From positions 1 through 64,000 of the forward strand of contig DATLUD010000058.1 in NCBI GenBank assembly GCA_035533275.1: 64,000 nucleotides of DNA, given 5' to 3'. The notes beneath the pieces are model-generated. The model had not been told where the DNA came from. It was given only the letters and a program-made list of their open reading frames with translations, and ran no database searches. Shown piece after piece: positions 53,801-62,016 of the stretch (within the stretch, counting starts at the first letter, position 1; each line of letters begins with the position of its first letter). The stretch comes from SCRA01 sp035533275. Its GTDB lineage: Bacteria > Vulcanimicrobiota > Vulcanimicrobiia > Vulcanimicrobiales > SCRA01. Position numbers and translations under genes: made by a program.

Positions 53801-54652
53801 CTAGGCTGGCGTTGGCGTGCTGAGCAGGCGCGGCACGGAGGCCCCTTCGAGGAACTCGGGCAGCTCGTCGATCGAGAACTGCAAGCCCGTGACGAAGGGT
53901 CCGAACTCCGCGTAGAGCGCGCTCGCGCGGTCGAACCGCATCTCGTAGATCAACTGCTTGAAGACCAATGGATCGTCGGCGTAGAGGTCGACGCCCCACT
54001 CCCAGTCGTCAAATCCTATGGAGCCGGAGATCACCTGCGTGACCAAGCCGTGGTACGAGCGGCCGATGGTGCCGTGCTCGCGCATCAGCCGCTGGCGCTC
54101 CTCATACGGGAGGGCGTACCAGTTCTGCTGCTCGCCCCGTTTCTTGTTCATGGGATAGAAGCAGAAGTACCGACGATTGGGGATCTTGCCCCACAGCCGC
54201 GTGCCCGCGGCCTGAGCCTGCTCCTCCAGCAGCGCGTCGAAGGCCTGATGCCACGCCGGCGAGTACGGTTTGAGCTCGCGCTCCCGCAGTTGCGCGTGGA
54301 TCTTGGCGCTGGCCTCGTAGAGACCCAGCTCCAGCACCGAGACGTACGAGGAGCGTGGCGCGAGGTAGTCTTGGAGCTCCACGCCGTCGAGACGCAGCTC
54401 GGATTCGGCCAACGCGTCGAAGTCGCGCGCGTAGTGGACGAACATCACGTCGCCCTTGGCGCCCAGCACCTGCACCAAGGCCAGCGCCCGATTGGGATCC
54501 TCGGCCAGCGCGGCGCACGCATCGCGCGCGTCGCGCGCCAGGGCCGCGCGCCGGCTAACCGGCAGCGCCTGCCAGCGGCGCCGATCGAACGAGTAGAGCC
54601 GGTGGAGGATGCTCCAGCCGTCGAGAGTCTCGGGGACGTCCGGATTACGCAT
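53801..54652 (-). CDS. chdC: Coproheme decarboxylase (HemQ, chlorite-dismutase fold)
   Basis: A 283-residue protein with two ferredoxin-like lobes. FVHYARDFDALAESELRL, SSYVSVLELGLYEAS and FCFYPMNKKRGEQQNWYAL lead to the heme pocket RLMREHGTIGRSYHGLVTQVISGSIGFDDWEWGVDLYADD, taken in order. The SIGFDDWEWGV block is typical of HemQ rather than chlorite dismutase. It converts coproheme to heme b in the coproporphyrin-dependent pathway. DUF309 gene overlaps its start by 8 bp. Confidence 0.88.
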   Translation of the reverse strand: MRNPDVPETLDGWSILHRLYSFDRRRWQALPVSRRAALARDARDACAALAEDPNRALALVQVLGAKGDVMFVHYARDFDALAESELRLDGVELQDYLAPRSSYVSVLELGLYEASAKIHAQLRERELKPYSPAWHQAFDALLEEQAQAAGTRLWGKIPNRRYFCFYPMNKKRGEQQNWYALPYEERQRLMREHGTIGRSYHGLVTQVISGSIGFDDWEWGVDLYADDPLVFKQLIYEMRFDRASALYAEFGPFVTGLQFSIDELPEFLEGASVPRLLSTPTPA

Positions 54653-55031
54653 GGCCTTCCCCTTCTGCGCCCTGCGGCGGGCTCCCCGGTTGCGCCGGGT
54701 GCGTCAGCGGCGGCCGGCTGGGCAGCAGCGTTGCGAGCTCCGCCGGGAGGGCCGCGATCGCGGTCTCGACCCATGCGCACAACGCGCCCAGCGACGGGTC
54801 GCGCGAGGCCCGCGCGCGCAGCGGAGCCGCCGCCGCGCGCAGCAGCTTGCGCGTCCCCGCCGCGTTGCCGCGCCGGAGATGGTGGAGCGCGGCGGCGCAT
54901 TGGATGAGCGCGCGCTCGCCGGGGTCACCGGTGCGCCTCCAACGCTCCTCGAGGATCTCGTGGGCCTCGAAATAGCGCTCGTCGTTCCAGTTGCGCACGA
55001 AGGCGCTCAGGGCGTCGTCAGGCTCGCTCAT
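54645..55031 (-). CDS. DUF309 domain protein
   Basis: A 128-residue helical protein. The domain motif is NDERYFEAHEILEERWRRTGD, then ALIQCAAALHHLRRGNAAGTRKLL, both typical of DUF309. The C-terminus is Pro-rich. ATG 55031 is chosen because AGGAGGAG lies upstream; the longer frame has no family support. The gene starts the unit DUF309-chdC. Function of the family is unknown. Confidence 0.8.
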   Translation of the reverse strand: MSEPDDALSAFVRNWNDERYFEAHEILEERWRRTGDPGERALIQCAAALHHLRRGNAAGTRKLLRAAAAPLRARASRDPSLGALCAWVETAIAALPAELATLLPSRPPLTHPAQPGSPPQGAEGEGHA

Positions 55032-55165
55032 CGCCGCACGGCTCCTCCTGCGCGGCAACGCGCGGGCCCTGCCGCCGGCGCGACGCGCGACTCGGGAAGG
55101 CCCGGTGAAGGGGGCGGGAACCCCGGCTTCATCGGGATTGCTCAGCGGTGTGGGAGGCTGGCGCC

Positions 55166-57035
55166 ATGGAGTTCACGCGAGGCCCTATGCCGCCCGACGG
55201 CGGACAGAGCGGTCGCCCGACCGGCTTGGACGCCGTCTTCGCGCCGCGCAGCGTGGCGCTGATCGGCGCGAGCGAGCGCCCCGGCAGCGTCGGGCGCACC
55301 ATCTTGCGAAACTTGATCGATCGCCCGTTCGGCGGCCCCGTCTACCCGGTCAATCACAAGCGCGAGCACGTGCTCGGGATCAAGGCGTACCGCTCGATCT
55401 CCGAGATCGCGGCGGCGGTCGACCTCGCCGTGATCGCGGCGCGGGGCGCTGCGGATCGTGGGTCCCAACTGCGTCGGCGTGATGGACCCGATGCGCAACT
55501 TCAACGCTACCTTCGCCGCCGAGATCGCGCTGCCGGGACGCGTCGCGTTCGTCAGCCAGAGCGGGACCCTGGGAACCGCCATCCTCGATCGGTGTCTCGG
55601 AGAGCACGTCGGCTTCAGCAAGTTCATCTCGATCGGCACCATGGCCGACGTGGGTTGGGGCGATCTCATCGAATACCTCGGCGACGATCCCAACACGGAC
55701 AGCATTCTGCTGGCCATGGAGTCGGTCGGCGACGCCGCTGCGTTTCTCTCCGCGGCCCGCGCGGTCGCACCCGGCAAGCCCATCATCGTGATCACGTCGG
55801 GGCGCACGGGGGCGGCCGCCAAGGCCGCCGCCTCTCACGCCGGTGCGCTCACGGGAAGCGACGACGTGCTCGACGCGGCCTTTCGCCGCTGCGGCGTGTT
55901 GCGCGTCGACCGCATCGACGATCTCTTCGCGATGGCGGACATCCTCGCCAAGCAGCCGCCCTCGGCGGGGCGGCGCTTGGCCATCGTGACCAACTCCGGC
56001 GGCCCGGGCGTCCTGATCACCGACGCGCTGCCCGCGGCGTGGACGCCTGACGAGGGACATCGGCGCGCCATCGCCGAGACGTTCGAGGCGGCATCGGCCG
56101 CGAAGCGCACGCTGTTGACCGAGCTCGAGTCCAAGCGGGTGCTGGCCGCCTACGGGATCCCCGTCGTGGAGACCCGGCTCGCGAGCAGCGCGGACGAGGC
56201 GGCGGCGCACGCGGAGGCGATCGGCTACCCCGTCGTCCTCAAGCTCAACTCCACGGCGGTGACCCGCAAGGCGGCCGTCGGCGGCGTGCACCTGCATCTG
56301 TCGTCGCTCGCGCAGGTGCGCGCGGCGTACGCCGCGATCGAGCGCGAGACGGGGGCGGTCTGGTCGAGATCGCCGGCGATCGCGCGTTGGGACTTCCTCC
56401 GCTCACGACCACGCTGGCGCGCCGCATGATGGAGCAGACGCGGATCTACCGCGCGCTGATCAAGCCCGGGCGCGGGGGCAGCATCGACCTCGATGCGCTC
56501 GAGTCGCTGCTGGTGCGCTTCGGCCAGCTCGTGGTGGAACTGCCGCGCTCGGCGATTCGCGCCTACCCCTCACAGTACGTCGCGGAGTGGACGCTCGAGG
56601 GCGGAGAGCCCGTGCGCATCCGGCCGATCCGGCCGGAGGACGAGCCGGCTGTGCTTCATCGACTACGCGCGCGAGATGGCACTCGTCGTGGAGCGCCTGG
56701 ATCGCCGGGCGCAGAGCCCCTCGATCGTGGCCGTGGCCCGTCTGGTCCGCCGCCGCGCGAGGCCGGAGGCGGAGTTCGCGATCCTGGTCAGCGACGGCTA
56801 TCAGCACCGCGGCATCGGCAGCGAGCTGCTGCGGCGGCTGGTGGAGATTGCGCGCCGGGAACGCTGGGGCGCGGTGGTCGGCTCCATCCTCCGCGAGAAC
56901 GCGGCGATGCAGGAGGTCTGCCGCAACCTGGGCTTCACGGTGCGCTTCGACCCGGTGGAAGAGGTGATGGAGGCGCGCTTGGCGGGCGTTCCCTACGACG
57001 AGCGGACGGCCGGCGCGACGCAGACCGGCACCTGA
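55166..57035 (+). pseudogene. Acyl-CoA synthetase (ADP-forming)/GNAT fusion, broken by internal deletions
   Basis: The gene would encode a Pat-like protein of about 900 residues: CoA-binding, CoA-ligase, ATP-grasp and GNAT domains. All four are recognisable in sequence (FAPRSVALIGASERPGSVG; IVGPNCVGVMDP and SQSGTLG; GYPVVLKLNSTAVTRKAAVGGV; ILVSDGYQHRGIGSELLRRL). At least five family segments are missing: near 55443, 56037, 56355, 56540 and 56650. Those at 55443, 56355 and 56650 shift the frame, so no single ORF spans it. Apart from these joints the sequence is well kept, which suggests recent loss or an assembly fault. GGGAGG precedes the ATG. Confidence 0.8.
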
Positions 57036-57445
57036 GCCCGCCGGAGCACCCCTTCCGTCTTGCTGCCCAAGAGGGCGCGCTCCAAGCCGCCGCGCCCGTG
57101 GCTGCCCATGACGATCAGGTCGCCCTTGGTATCGCGCGCGGCGGCCAGGATGGCCTCGACCACGTCGCCCGCGGCGGGGCGCATCTCCTCATGGGGAATC
57201 CCGGCGCGCTCCGCGCGTTCCGCCGCCTCGCGGAGCAGGCGCTCGCACCACCAGGCCTCCACCTCTTCGGCGTGCGCGTGCTCGAGCTCGGGAGGCACGT
57301 CGCCGACGCCGGTGGCAGGCAGCGGCTCGCGCACGCTGCAAAAGACGACGCGTCCCCCCTCGGCCCGGGCGATGCGCAACGCCAGGTCGACTCCCGCGTT
57401 GGACGGCGGGGAGCCGTCGACCGGAACGACGATGGTCCGGAACAC
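56993..57445 (-). CDS. Universal stress protein (UspA family)
   Basis: A 150-residue protein. IVVPVDGSPPSNAGVDLALRIAR opens the fold, and the ATP-binding signature is VMGSHGRGGLERALLGSKTEGVLRRAQVPV, matching G-2x-G-9x-G-S/T. It is likely an ATP-binding dimer. It stands first after the convergent pseudogene (43-bp overlap), with the DUF2267 gene 3 bp upstream, so the three minus-strand genes form a stress operon. Confidence 0.9.
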   Translation of the reverse strand: MFRTIVVPVDGSPPSNAGVDLALRIARAEGGRVVFCSVREPLPATGVGDVPPELEHAHAEEVEAWWCERLLREAAERAERAGIPHEEMRPAAGDVVEAILAAARDTKGDLIVMGSHGRGGLERALLGSKTEGVLRRAQVPVCVAPAVRSS

Positions 57446-57448
57446 GCC

Positions 57449-57883
57449 TCAGACGACGTCCCAGATCTCGCGGATGGCCTTGGGCAGGGCCTCCCTGACC
57501 TTCTCGCCCTCACCTTCCGAGATGCGCGCCGCAAGGGTCTTGAAGACGGCGCAGGCGGCGTCGTAGACGTCGTCATCGTCGGTGTATCCGGCGAGCGAGG
57601 GCCGGACGCGGTTGAGAAACGCCTCCAGCGTGCGGTCGCGCGCGGGGGTGCCGCCGGGCTTCCAGCTCTCGAAGTAGATCCCGCGGATCAGCGTCGGCAA
57701 CTGCGCGGCCAAGTGCGCGGAGTGCTCGATGGTCAGCTCGTCGCGCAGCGCGTGGAGCACGCCGCGCAACGCTTGCAGCGCGCGGTGGCGGTCTTCCCAC
57801 GCCAGCTCCTCCATGATGTCATTGAGCCAAGCGTAGGTGTCTTGGACGGCGGAGTCGAGCAGAGGCACGTGCGTGCTGGTCAT
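57449..57883 (-). CDS. DUF2267 domain protein
   Basis: A 144-residue helical protein. TYAWLNDIMEELAWEDRHRALQALRGVLHALRDEL and QLPTLIRGIYFESWKPGG are the two halves of DUF2267, the second ending in an aromatic WKP turn. ATG 57883 follows AAAGGGACGACC. The family is often encoded near UspA and heat-shock proteins. Function is unknown. Confidence 0.85.
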   Translation of the reverse strand: MTSTHVPLLDSAVQDTYAWLNDIMEELAWEDRHRALQALRGVLHALRDELTIEHSAHLAAQLPTLIRGIYFESWKPGGTPARDRTLEAFLNRVRPSLAGYTDDDDVYDAACAVFKTLAARISEGEGEKVREALPKAIREIWDVV

Positions 57884-57900
57884 GGTCGTCCCTTTCCCGA

Positions 57901-58329
57901 TCATTGTCTGCCGGAGGGCTTGTAGAAGCCTTTGACGTCGCGTTCGTGGCGCGCGTGCTTGCGCGGAGTCGGCTCGTCGTGACGCGCCGCGAGCCGGGCT
58001 TCCACCACGTCGTATTCGTTCTCGTGGATCACCACGTCCAGGGCCAGCGACTCGAGACCGCGCTCGGCGAAGAGCTTGGAGATCGCCGGCAACAGGTGGC
58101 CGAGCATCGAGCGCGTCTGCCCGTCCGGGGGGACGACGTGGCTGGAGCGCAGCAGATCGAGCATCTCCAGGGCGTCGAACTCCTCGATCGGGCACATGCG
58201 CCGGCTGGATTCCCGCGGCGATCCGTCCGCCCGGCTCCCGTACTCGAGGGAGAGCCAGCGCTTGCCCTCGTCGTCGGTGGCTCCGCGCAGGACCTCGACG
58301 GCGTCGACGATATCGAGCGTCTTCGTCAT
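57901..58329 (-). CDS. Hypothetical protein of the stress cluster
   Basis: A 142-residue cytoplasmic protein, not recognised. MTKTLDIVDAVEVLRGATDD leads a mixed alpha/beta domain with LSLEYGSRADGSPRESSRRM, ALEMLDLLRSSHVVPPDG and ERGLESLALDVVIHENEYD. The C-terminal 25 residues are basic (ARHDEPTPRKHARHERDVKG) and may be disordered. ATG 58329 is chosen; the longer frame has no support. It heads the operon with DUF2267 and UspA. Confidence 0.6.
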   Translation of the reverse strand: MTKTLDIVDAVEVLRGATDDEGKRWLSLEYGSRADGSPRESSRRMCPIEEFDALEMLDLLRSSHVVPPDGQTRSMLGHLLPAISKLFAERGLESLALDVVIHENEYDVVEARLAARHDEPTPRKHARHERDVKGFYKPSGRQ

Positions 58330-58420
58330 GATGCGTTGCTCTCTCGTTCTTGGGGTGCGGCCACCCGGTCCGGCTCGTGCATCACGGATCCCCTCATCGC
58401 CTCGTTCCGTCGCGTACCGT

Positions 58421-58439
58421 GTGGGATACCATACCCCAC
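58421..58439. promoter_or_regulatory. Candidate operator upstream of metallothionein
   Basis: GTGGG-ATACCATAC-CCCAC has a 5-bp inverted repeat around a direct repeat of ATACC. It lies in the 217-bp divergent region between the stress operon and the metallothionein gene. It does not match the SmtB/ArsR 12-2-12 consensus. Interest rests on position only. Confidence 0.3.
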
Positions 58440-58546
58440 TCCGGAACAAGCGATTGCGAAGAATCGGGGAAGGGCTTTCTTCCGGTCCTCATATTGCCGC
58501 CATGCGGCCGTGGCATCATGTGGGCGGAAAGGGGGGACGTTGCCCG

Positions 58547-58711
58547 ATGAGCTCGGAGACCATCGAATGCGGCCACGCCAAGTGCCGCTGCCACGTGACC
58601 GCAATCGCCGAAGTGAACGCGTTCTGCTGCGACTACTGCCGGGAGAGCGAGCTCACCGAGGAAGAAGAGGGGACCTGCGCCTGCGGCCACCCTCCCTGCG
58701 ACGTGCCCTGA
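58547..58711 (+). CDS. Bacterial metallothionein (SmtA/BmtA-like)
   Basis: A 54-residue protein with nine cysteines and three histidines. They fall in CGHAKCRCH (residues 8-16), FCCDYC (26-31) and CACGHPPC (44-51), which is the order of ligands in the SmtA family of zinc- and cadmium-binding metallothioneins. Two consecutive cysteines replace the single C of SmtA. The ATG at 58547 follows a G-run (GGGGGGA) at 12 bases. It stores or buffers zinc and detoxifies heavy metals. The next gene is 28 bp downstream. Confidence 0.88.
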   Translation: MSSETIECGHAKCRCHVTAIAEVNAFCCDYCRESELTEEEEGTCACGHPPCDVP

Positions 58712-58739
58712 TGGATTCCCAACACGGAACGAGGAGTCG

Positions 58740-59219
58740 ATGACGTACATACTGGTCGAAGACGAGGTTGCCTGCCCGCCGGAGAGCGTGCCGGTCCGGC
58801 TGGCGGCGCACCTTGGCGGCGACGGCGAGATCCCGGCGCACTCGACGTACCACTTGGAGGTACCCTTCGAGGACGTGGGGCTCCCCAAGATCGGGGAGTT
58901 CACCGCGGAGGTCCAGCTGGACGTGGGGGAGCCCGAGCGCCATCGCGCCTTCGCGACCCTCTCGGTCACCCGCATCCCCATTCGTTGGAGCGTGCCCTCG
59001 AATTCGGCTCTGCCGACGTTCGAGGGATACATCGAGGTGACGCCGCTCTCGCGCGCCGCGGCGCAATTGGCGGTGATCGGTCACTATCGTCCGCCGGGAA
59101 GCCTCTTGGGGGCGGCGTTCGACGCCGCCGCCGGGCGGCGCATGGCCGAGGCGACGGCACGGCATTTCCTGCGCAACGTGAAGCGCGCCGTCGAGCGCAC
59201 GCCGGCATCCGCCGGCTAG
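58740..59219 (+). CDS. Hypothetical protein, beta-rich
   Basis: A 159-residue protein, not recognised. It has an all-beta start (MTYILVEDEVACPPESVPVR), a central strand block with HSTYHLEVPFEDVG and IRWSVPSNSALPTFEGYIEV, and a final helix (AAGRRMAEATARHFLRNVKRAVER). The overall pattern is compatible with an SRPBCC-type lipid- or ligand-binding fold. GAGGAGTCG precedes the ATG. It follows the metallothionein by 28 bp. The stop overlaps the convergent kinase gene by 4 bases. Confidence 0.65.
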   Translation: MTYILVEDEVACPPESVPVRLAAHLGGDGEIPAHSTYHLEVPFEDVGLPKIGEFTAEVQLDVGEPERHRAFATLSVTRIPIRWSVPSNSALPTFEGYIEVTPLSRAAAQLAVIGHYRPPGSLLGAAFDAAAGRRMAEATARHFLRNVKRAVERTPASAG

Positions 59220-60079
59220 GCCTCTTGTGGGGTGGCCTTCGTCAGTTCCATGCGTGCGGCGGGGAGGGAGATCACGAACGTGGTCCCCTCTCCTTCGTTG
59301 GAGAGCACGCGCGCCGAGCCGCCGAGCTTCTTGAGCAGGTCGGCAACCACCGAAAGCCCGAGTCCCGAGCCCTTGGACTTCTCTGATCGCGCGCCGCGGA
59401 AACCCGCTTCGAAGACGTGCGGAATCTCGGCGGCGGGGATGCCCGGCCCCGTATCGCTGACCACGACGATCAAGTCGCCTTCGGCGTTGTCGCAGTCGAG
59501 CTCGATGCGCCCGCCTGGCGGCGTGTAACGCACCGCGTTGAGCAACACGTTCTGCAGCACTTGGCCGACGCGGCGGGCGTCCCCGCGGAAGTTCATGCAC
59601 TCCCCGCGCTCCGTGATGCCGCACTCGCGGTAGATCAGCTGGACGCCCTTCGCGCTCGCCGCCCCCGAGACCGATGCGGCATGCGCGCTCATCAGCGCGC
59701 AGATGTTGAAGGACTCGAGCTTGATGGGCATCATCTCTTCGGCGTCGCGGGGCTCGCGTGCCATGTCGCCCAGGAGCGCGCCGGCGGCTTGCACGGCGTT
59801 GAGCACGCCCATGAGCCGCTCGCGGTCGGGCTCGAGCACCCCGTCGATGATGCCCTCGAGGTTCGCTTGCGCGATGGAGAGAGGGTTGCCGATCTCGTGA
59901 CGCAGCGTGGAGAGGAACCGCTGGTGGAGACGCTCGCGGCGCTCCAGGAGCAACGTGAGCTGCAAGAGCCGCTCGGCGAGCGGGTCGTCGACGTCCCGCA
60001 GAAGGCTCTCGAAATTCGCACGGGCGTCGACGGGCCTGTCGATCAAGAGGGCGTCGATGCCGTGTAGGAGTCGCTCCAT
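59216..60079 (-). CDS. Soluble sensor histidine kinase, orphan
   Basis: A 287-residue cytoplasmic kinase without membrane helices. An N-terminal helical sensor region (about 1-60) precedes HisKA, with H in FLSTLRHEIGNPLSIAQANLEG. The catalytic domain has the N box QVLQNVLLNAVRYTPPGG, the G1 box DTGPGIPAAEIPHVFEAGFRG and the G2 box GSGLGLSVV. The N-terminus shows no PAS or GAF signature. No regulator gene is near. ATG 60079 with GGGAAGCC upstream is preferred to the long upstream frame. Confidence 0.88.
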   Translation of the reverse strand: MERLLHGIDALLIDRPVDARANFESLLRDVDDPLAERLLQLTLLLERRERLHQRFLSTLRHEIGNPLSIAQANLEGIIDGVLEPDRERLMGVLNAVQAAGALLGDMAREPRDAEEMMPIKLESFNICALMSAHAASVSGAASAKGVQLIYRECGITERGECMNFRGDARRVGQVLQNVLLNAVRYTPPGGRIELDCDNAEGDLIVVVSDTGPGIPAAEIPHVFEAGFRGARSEKSKGSGLGLSVVADLLKKLGGSARVLSNEGEGTTFVISLPAARMELTKATPQEA

Positions 60080-60432
60080 GGCTTCCCTGTACCCACCGGG
60101 CGCACCGCTGCCATGCGCCGCAAGGCTGACATTCTTCCAAGGGGTCCCCGGCTCCCGGTGTGACGGGGGAACCATTGCCTGCTGAGGGCTCAGCCGGCCG
60201 GACGCGCCAGCGTCCGCCAGAGATAGAAGGTGATCGCGCGGGGGCCCGCCATTCGCTAGCGGCGGATGGCGACGGGTTCCGTGGCGTGCGATGGCTGCAT
60301 GGTTGGCTCGCTTGCCTTGCCACGGGCAGGCGTTGACTTGTGACGTGACGTGGTGACCAGGCAGAACGCGCGCGACCGCCGCGCGCCGTTTTGAGGGCGA
60401 TGCTCGACGCGGCCAGCCCAGCCAAGCCACTC
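60080..60432. other. Gene-free stretch containing a second alkA 3' tail
   Basis: On the minus strand 60188-60232 reads as the last 15 codons of an alkA-type gene (ITFYLWRTLARPAG and a stop). The frame does not continue on the other side. The remaining DNA has a hairpin near 60364-60390 followed by TTTT on the plus strand. No gene is seen. Confidence 0.6.
60215..60232. repeat. 18-bp direct repeat, left end of the islet
   Basis: CGCCAGAGATAGAAGGTG recurs at 62042-62059 in the same orientation. Both lie in reading frames that encode the C-terminal FYLWRT of AlkA. They bracket 1,809 bp that includes the low-GC GT87 gene. An attachment-site-like repeat is one interpretation. Confidence 0.7.
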
Positions 60433-61704
60433 TCACGCCCTCCGTGGAGCGTGTACCGGAACGCGGCGCATCGCCAGCATGAGCGCAGCGAAGGAAAGCC
60501 AGCAAAGAAGGAGTCCCGCAAAGGCGACGCTCCCGTTTTCACTCGCTAAGAGCAGGTAGTCCAGACTCACGAAGCCGACGAGGAGTGGCGTTCCTCCGGG
60601 CAACGCCGTGCGCTGTTGCCAGAGCATCGCAAATGGGACGAGCAGCACCATCGGATAAGCGACCGACGTGGCCGGATAGACAATAAGACCGGTCGCCAAC
60701 ATGAGCGAGAGACGAAGCTCGCGATTGGAGCCTTCAACGAGTATGCAGAGCACGAGGGTGGCTACTACGACCGCCGCGACCAGCACGAGGAAGAGGTACT
60801 GTTGCGAGAACTGGTACGATGCCGCATGCTCATGGGTGAGCCGCAAGAGGACGGCGAAGAGTGAGGCATTGGGACTCTCCCAGAACTCGCTACCAGGATA
60901 ATGCCCGGCAGGATTGCGCCTCATATAGGTCGCGAAGCCCGACATGCCGATAATCGGGATGGCAGCGACGGTCGATATGGCGAGCGCCACGATCGTCGCA
61001 ACCAAGGTGCGCCATCGCCCGCGAGCGATAGGTTCAAGGAGGAGAATCGCAGTAAACGGCTTCAGGATGATGGCGATTGCAAGCCACAATCCTCTGCGCA
61101 ATGCATTCGGGTCCGCGAAGAAGAGTAGCGTAAAGAGCGTCAAGATAACGAGCGTCTGCGTCCAGGCCAGGGTACGGAGGAGTGGCCCAAAGCTCAGGGT
61201 GAGCGCGAGGGCTGCAAGGAGTCCAGCCTTTCCGAAGGAGGCGAAGAAGCGACGCCAGAGCAAGAGGACGATAAGTGCGAGTGCGACGAAATGCATCGCA
61301 TACCATACGGCGAGAGCAACACGGCTGCTGGTGCTGAATAGGCCAAGAGGTAGCAAAAGGAAGATCGTCGGCGGTGGATAAGGGAAGCCGATCGCCAGTT
61401 CCGGCCGCAATGTGTGACCTTCCACAAGTCGGAAGTTCGCTGGGTCGTAGACGTTGTGTAGGAGAACCGCGACGCGTCCATAGAGCCAAAAAACGTGGAA
61501 GTCCCAGAAGGGTGGATGCACGAAGTTCGCCGCTACGATGTGCGCGAAGTGTTCCACGAAGTACAGCGTAAGCAGACTTGTGACCGCGTACCACGTCCGC
61601 CTGAGGGCGGGTGAAAGGCGGTCGAAGCGAGAGAGGCCCGCCAACACGACGAGGGGTGTGAGCCCAGATAGAAGCGCGAAGAGCGCCAGCTTGAAAAGCG
61701 CCAT
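60433..61704 (-). CDS. GT87-like membrane glycosyltransferase, low GC
   Basis: A 423-residue membrane protein of about ten helices. It opens LFKLALFALLSGLTPLVVLAGLSRF. An early acidic site (HPPFWDFHVFWLYGR) and VYDPANF follow, then GFPYPPPTIFLLLPLG and WTQTLVILTLFTLLFFADP. The WDFHVF and YPPP segments are the GT87 (DUF2029) pattern of polyprenyl-phosphate-sugar-dependent transferases. The start is ATG 61704 with AGGTGG 6 bases upstream. The gene has clearly lower GC at third positions than its neighbours, with AAG, AAT, ATA and AGA codons. It was probably acquired by transfer. Confidence 0.8.
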   Translation of the reverse strand: MALFKLALFALLSGLTPLVVLAGLSRFDRLSPALRRTWYAVTSLLTLYFVEHFAHIVAANFVHPPFWDFHVFWLYGRVAVLLHNVYDPANFRLVEGHTLRPELAIGFPYPPPTIFLLLPLGLFSTSSRVALAVWYAMHFVALALIVLLLWRRFFASFGKAGLLAALALTLSFGPLLRTLAWTQTLVILTLFTLLFFADPNALRRGLWLAIAIILKPFTAILLLEPIARGRWRTLVATIVALAISTVAAIPIIGMSGFATYMRRNPAGHYPGSEFWESPNASLFAVLLRLTHEHAASYQFSQQYLFLVLVAAVVVATLVLCILVEGSNRELRLSLMLATGLIVYPATSVAYPMVLLVPFAMLWQQRTALPGGTPLLVGFVSLDYLLLASENGSVAFAGLLLCWLSFAALMLAMRRVPVHAPRRA

Positions 61705-61715
61705 TGTACCACCTG

Positions 61716-61856
61716 CTAAATAGCCCGCTCCGGGGTCTTCGGGATTCGCACGAGCGGCGCGTTGAGCGTGACCCAAGTCGGCCACGCATGGATTCCGGCG
61801 AAGATAACGAGCGCCGAGCAACCAAAAAATAGCGATACGAGCAGGCCCTTCGCCAT
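61716..61856 (-). CDS. Small membrane peptide, 46 residues
   Basis: The frame encodes MAKGLLVSLFFGCSALVIFA then GIHAWPTWVTLNAPLVRIPK and TPERAI: one hydrophobic helix followed by a short polar tail. It lies 11 bases before the GT87 ATG in the same direction and shares its low GC, so the two form a small operon. I see only a weak ribosome site (GGAAAG is too far). No family is recognised. Confidence 0.45.
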   Translation of the reverse strand: MAKGLLVSLFFGCSALVIFAGIHAWPTWVTLNAPLVRIPKTPERAI

Positions 61857-62016
61857 AGGGTCATTTTCAGTTCTTTCCGCCTATGAGAAACAGAGCCGGA
61901 TGTCGATGCTTTCTGGTGCATTTAGCCCAACGGTAGTCTCTTCGTCGGCGGCTAGCTGACCACGGTCTCGTTCGGCGAGGCGGCCGTATACGGCTCAATC
62001 GCTTGCGAGGCGAGAC

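Noticed and set aside
55148..56050. A separate intact CoA-binding protein at the start of the broken fusion
   Set aside because: Family similarity in this frame stops at about 55443 and continues in another frame, so the ORF beyond that point is not a real protein.
56993..57445. UspA gene as part of the plus-strand fusion
   Set aside because: It is a complete UspA-family protein on the minus strand; the plus-strand frame over it has no similarity to any GNAT or ligase.
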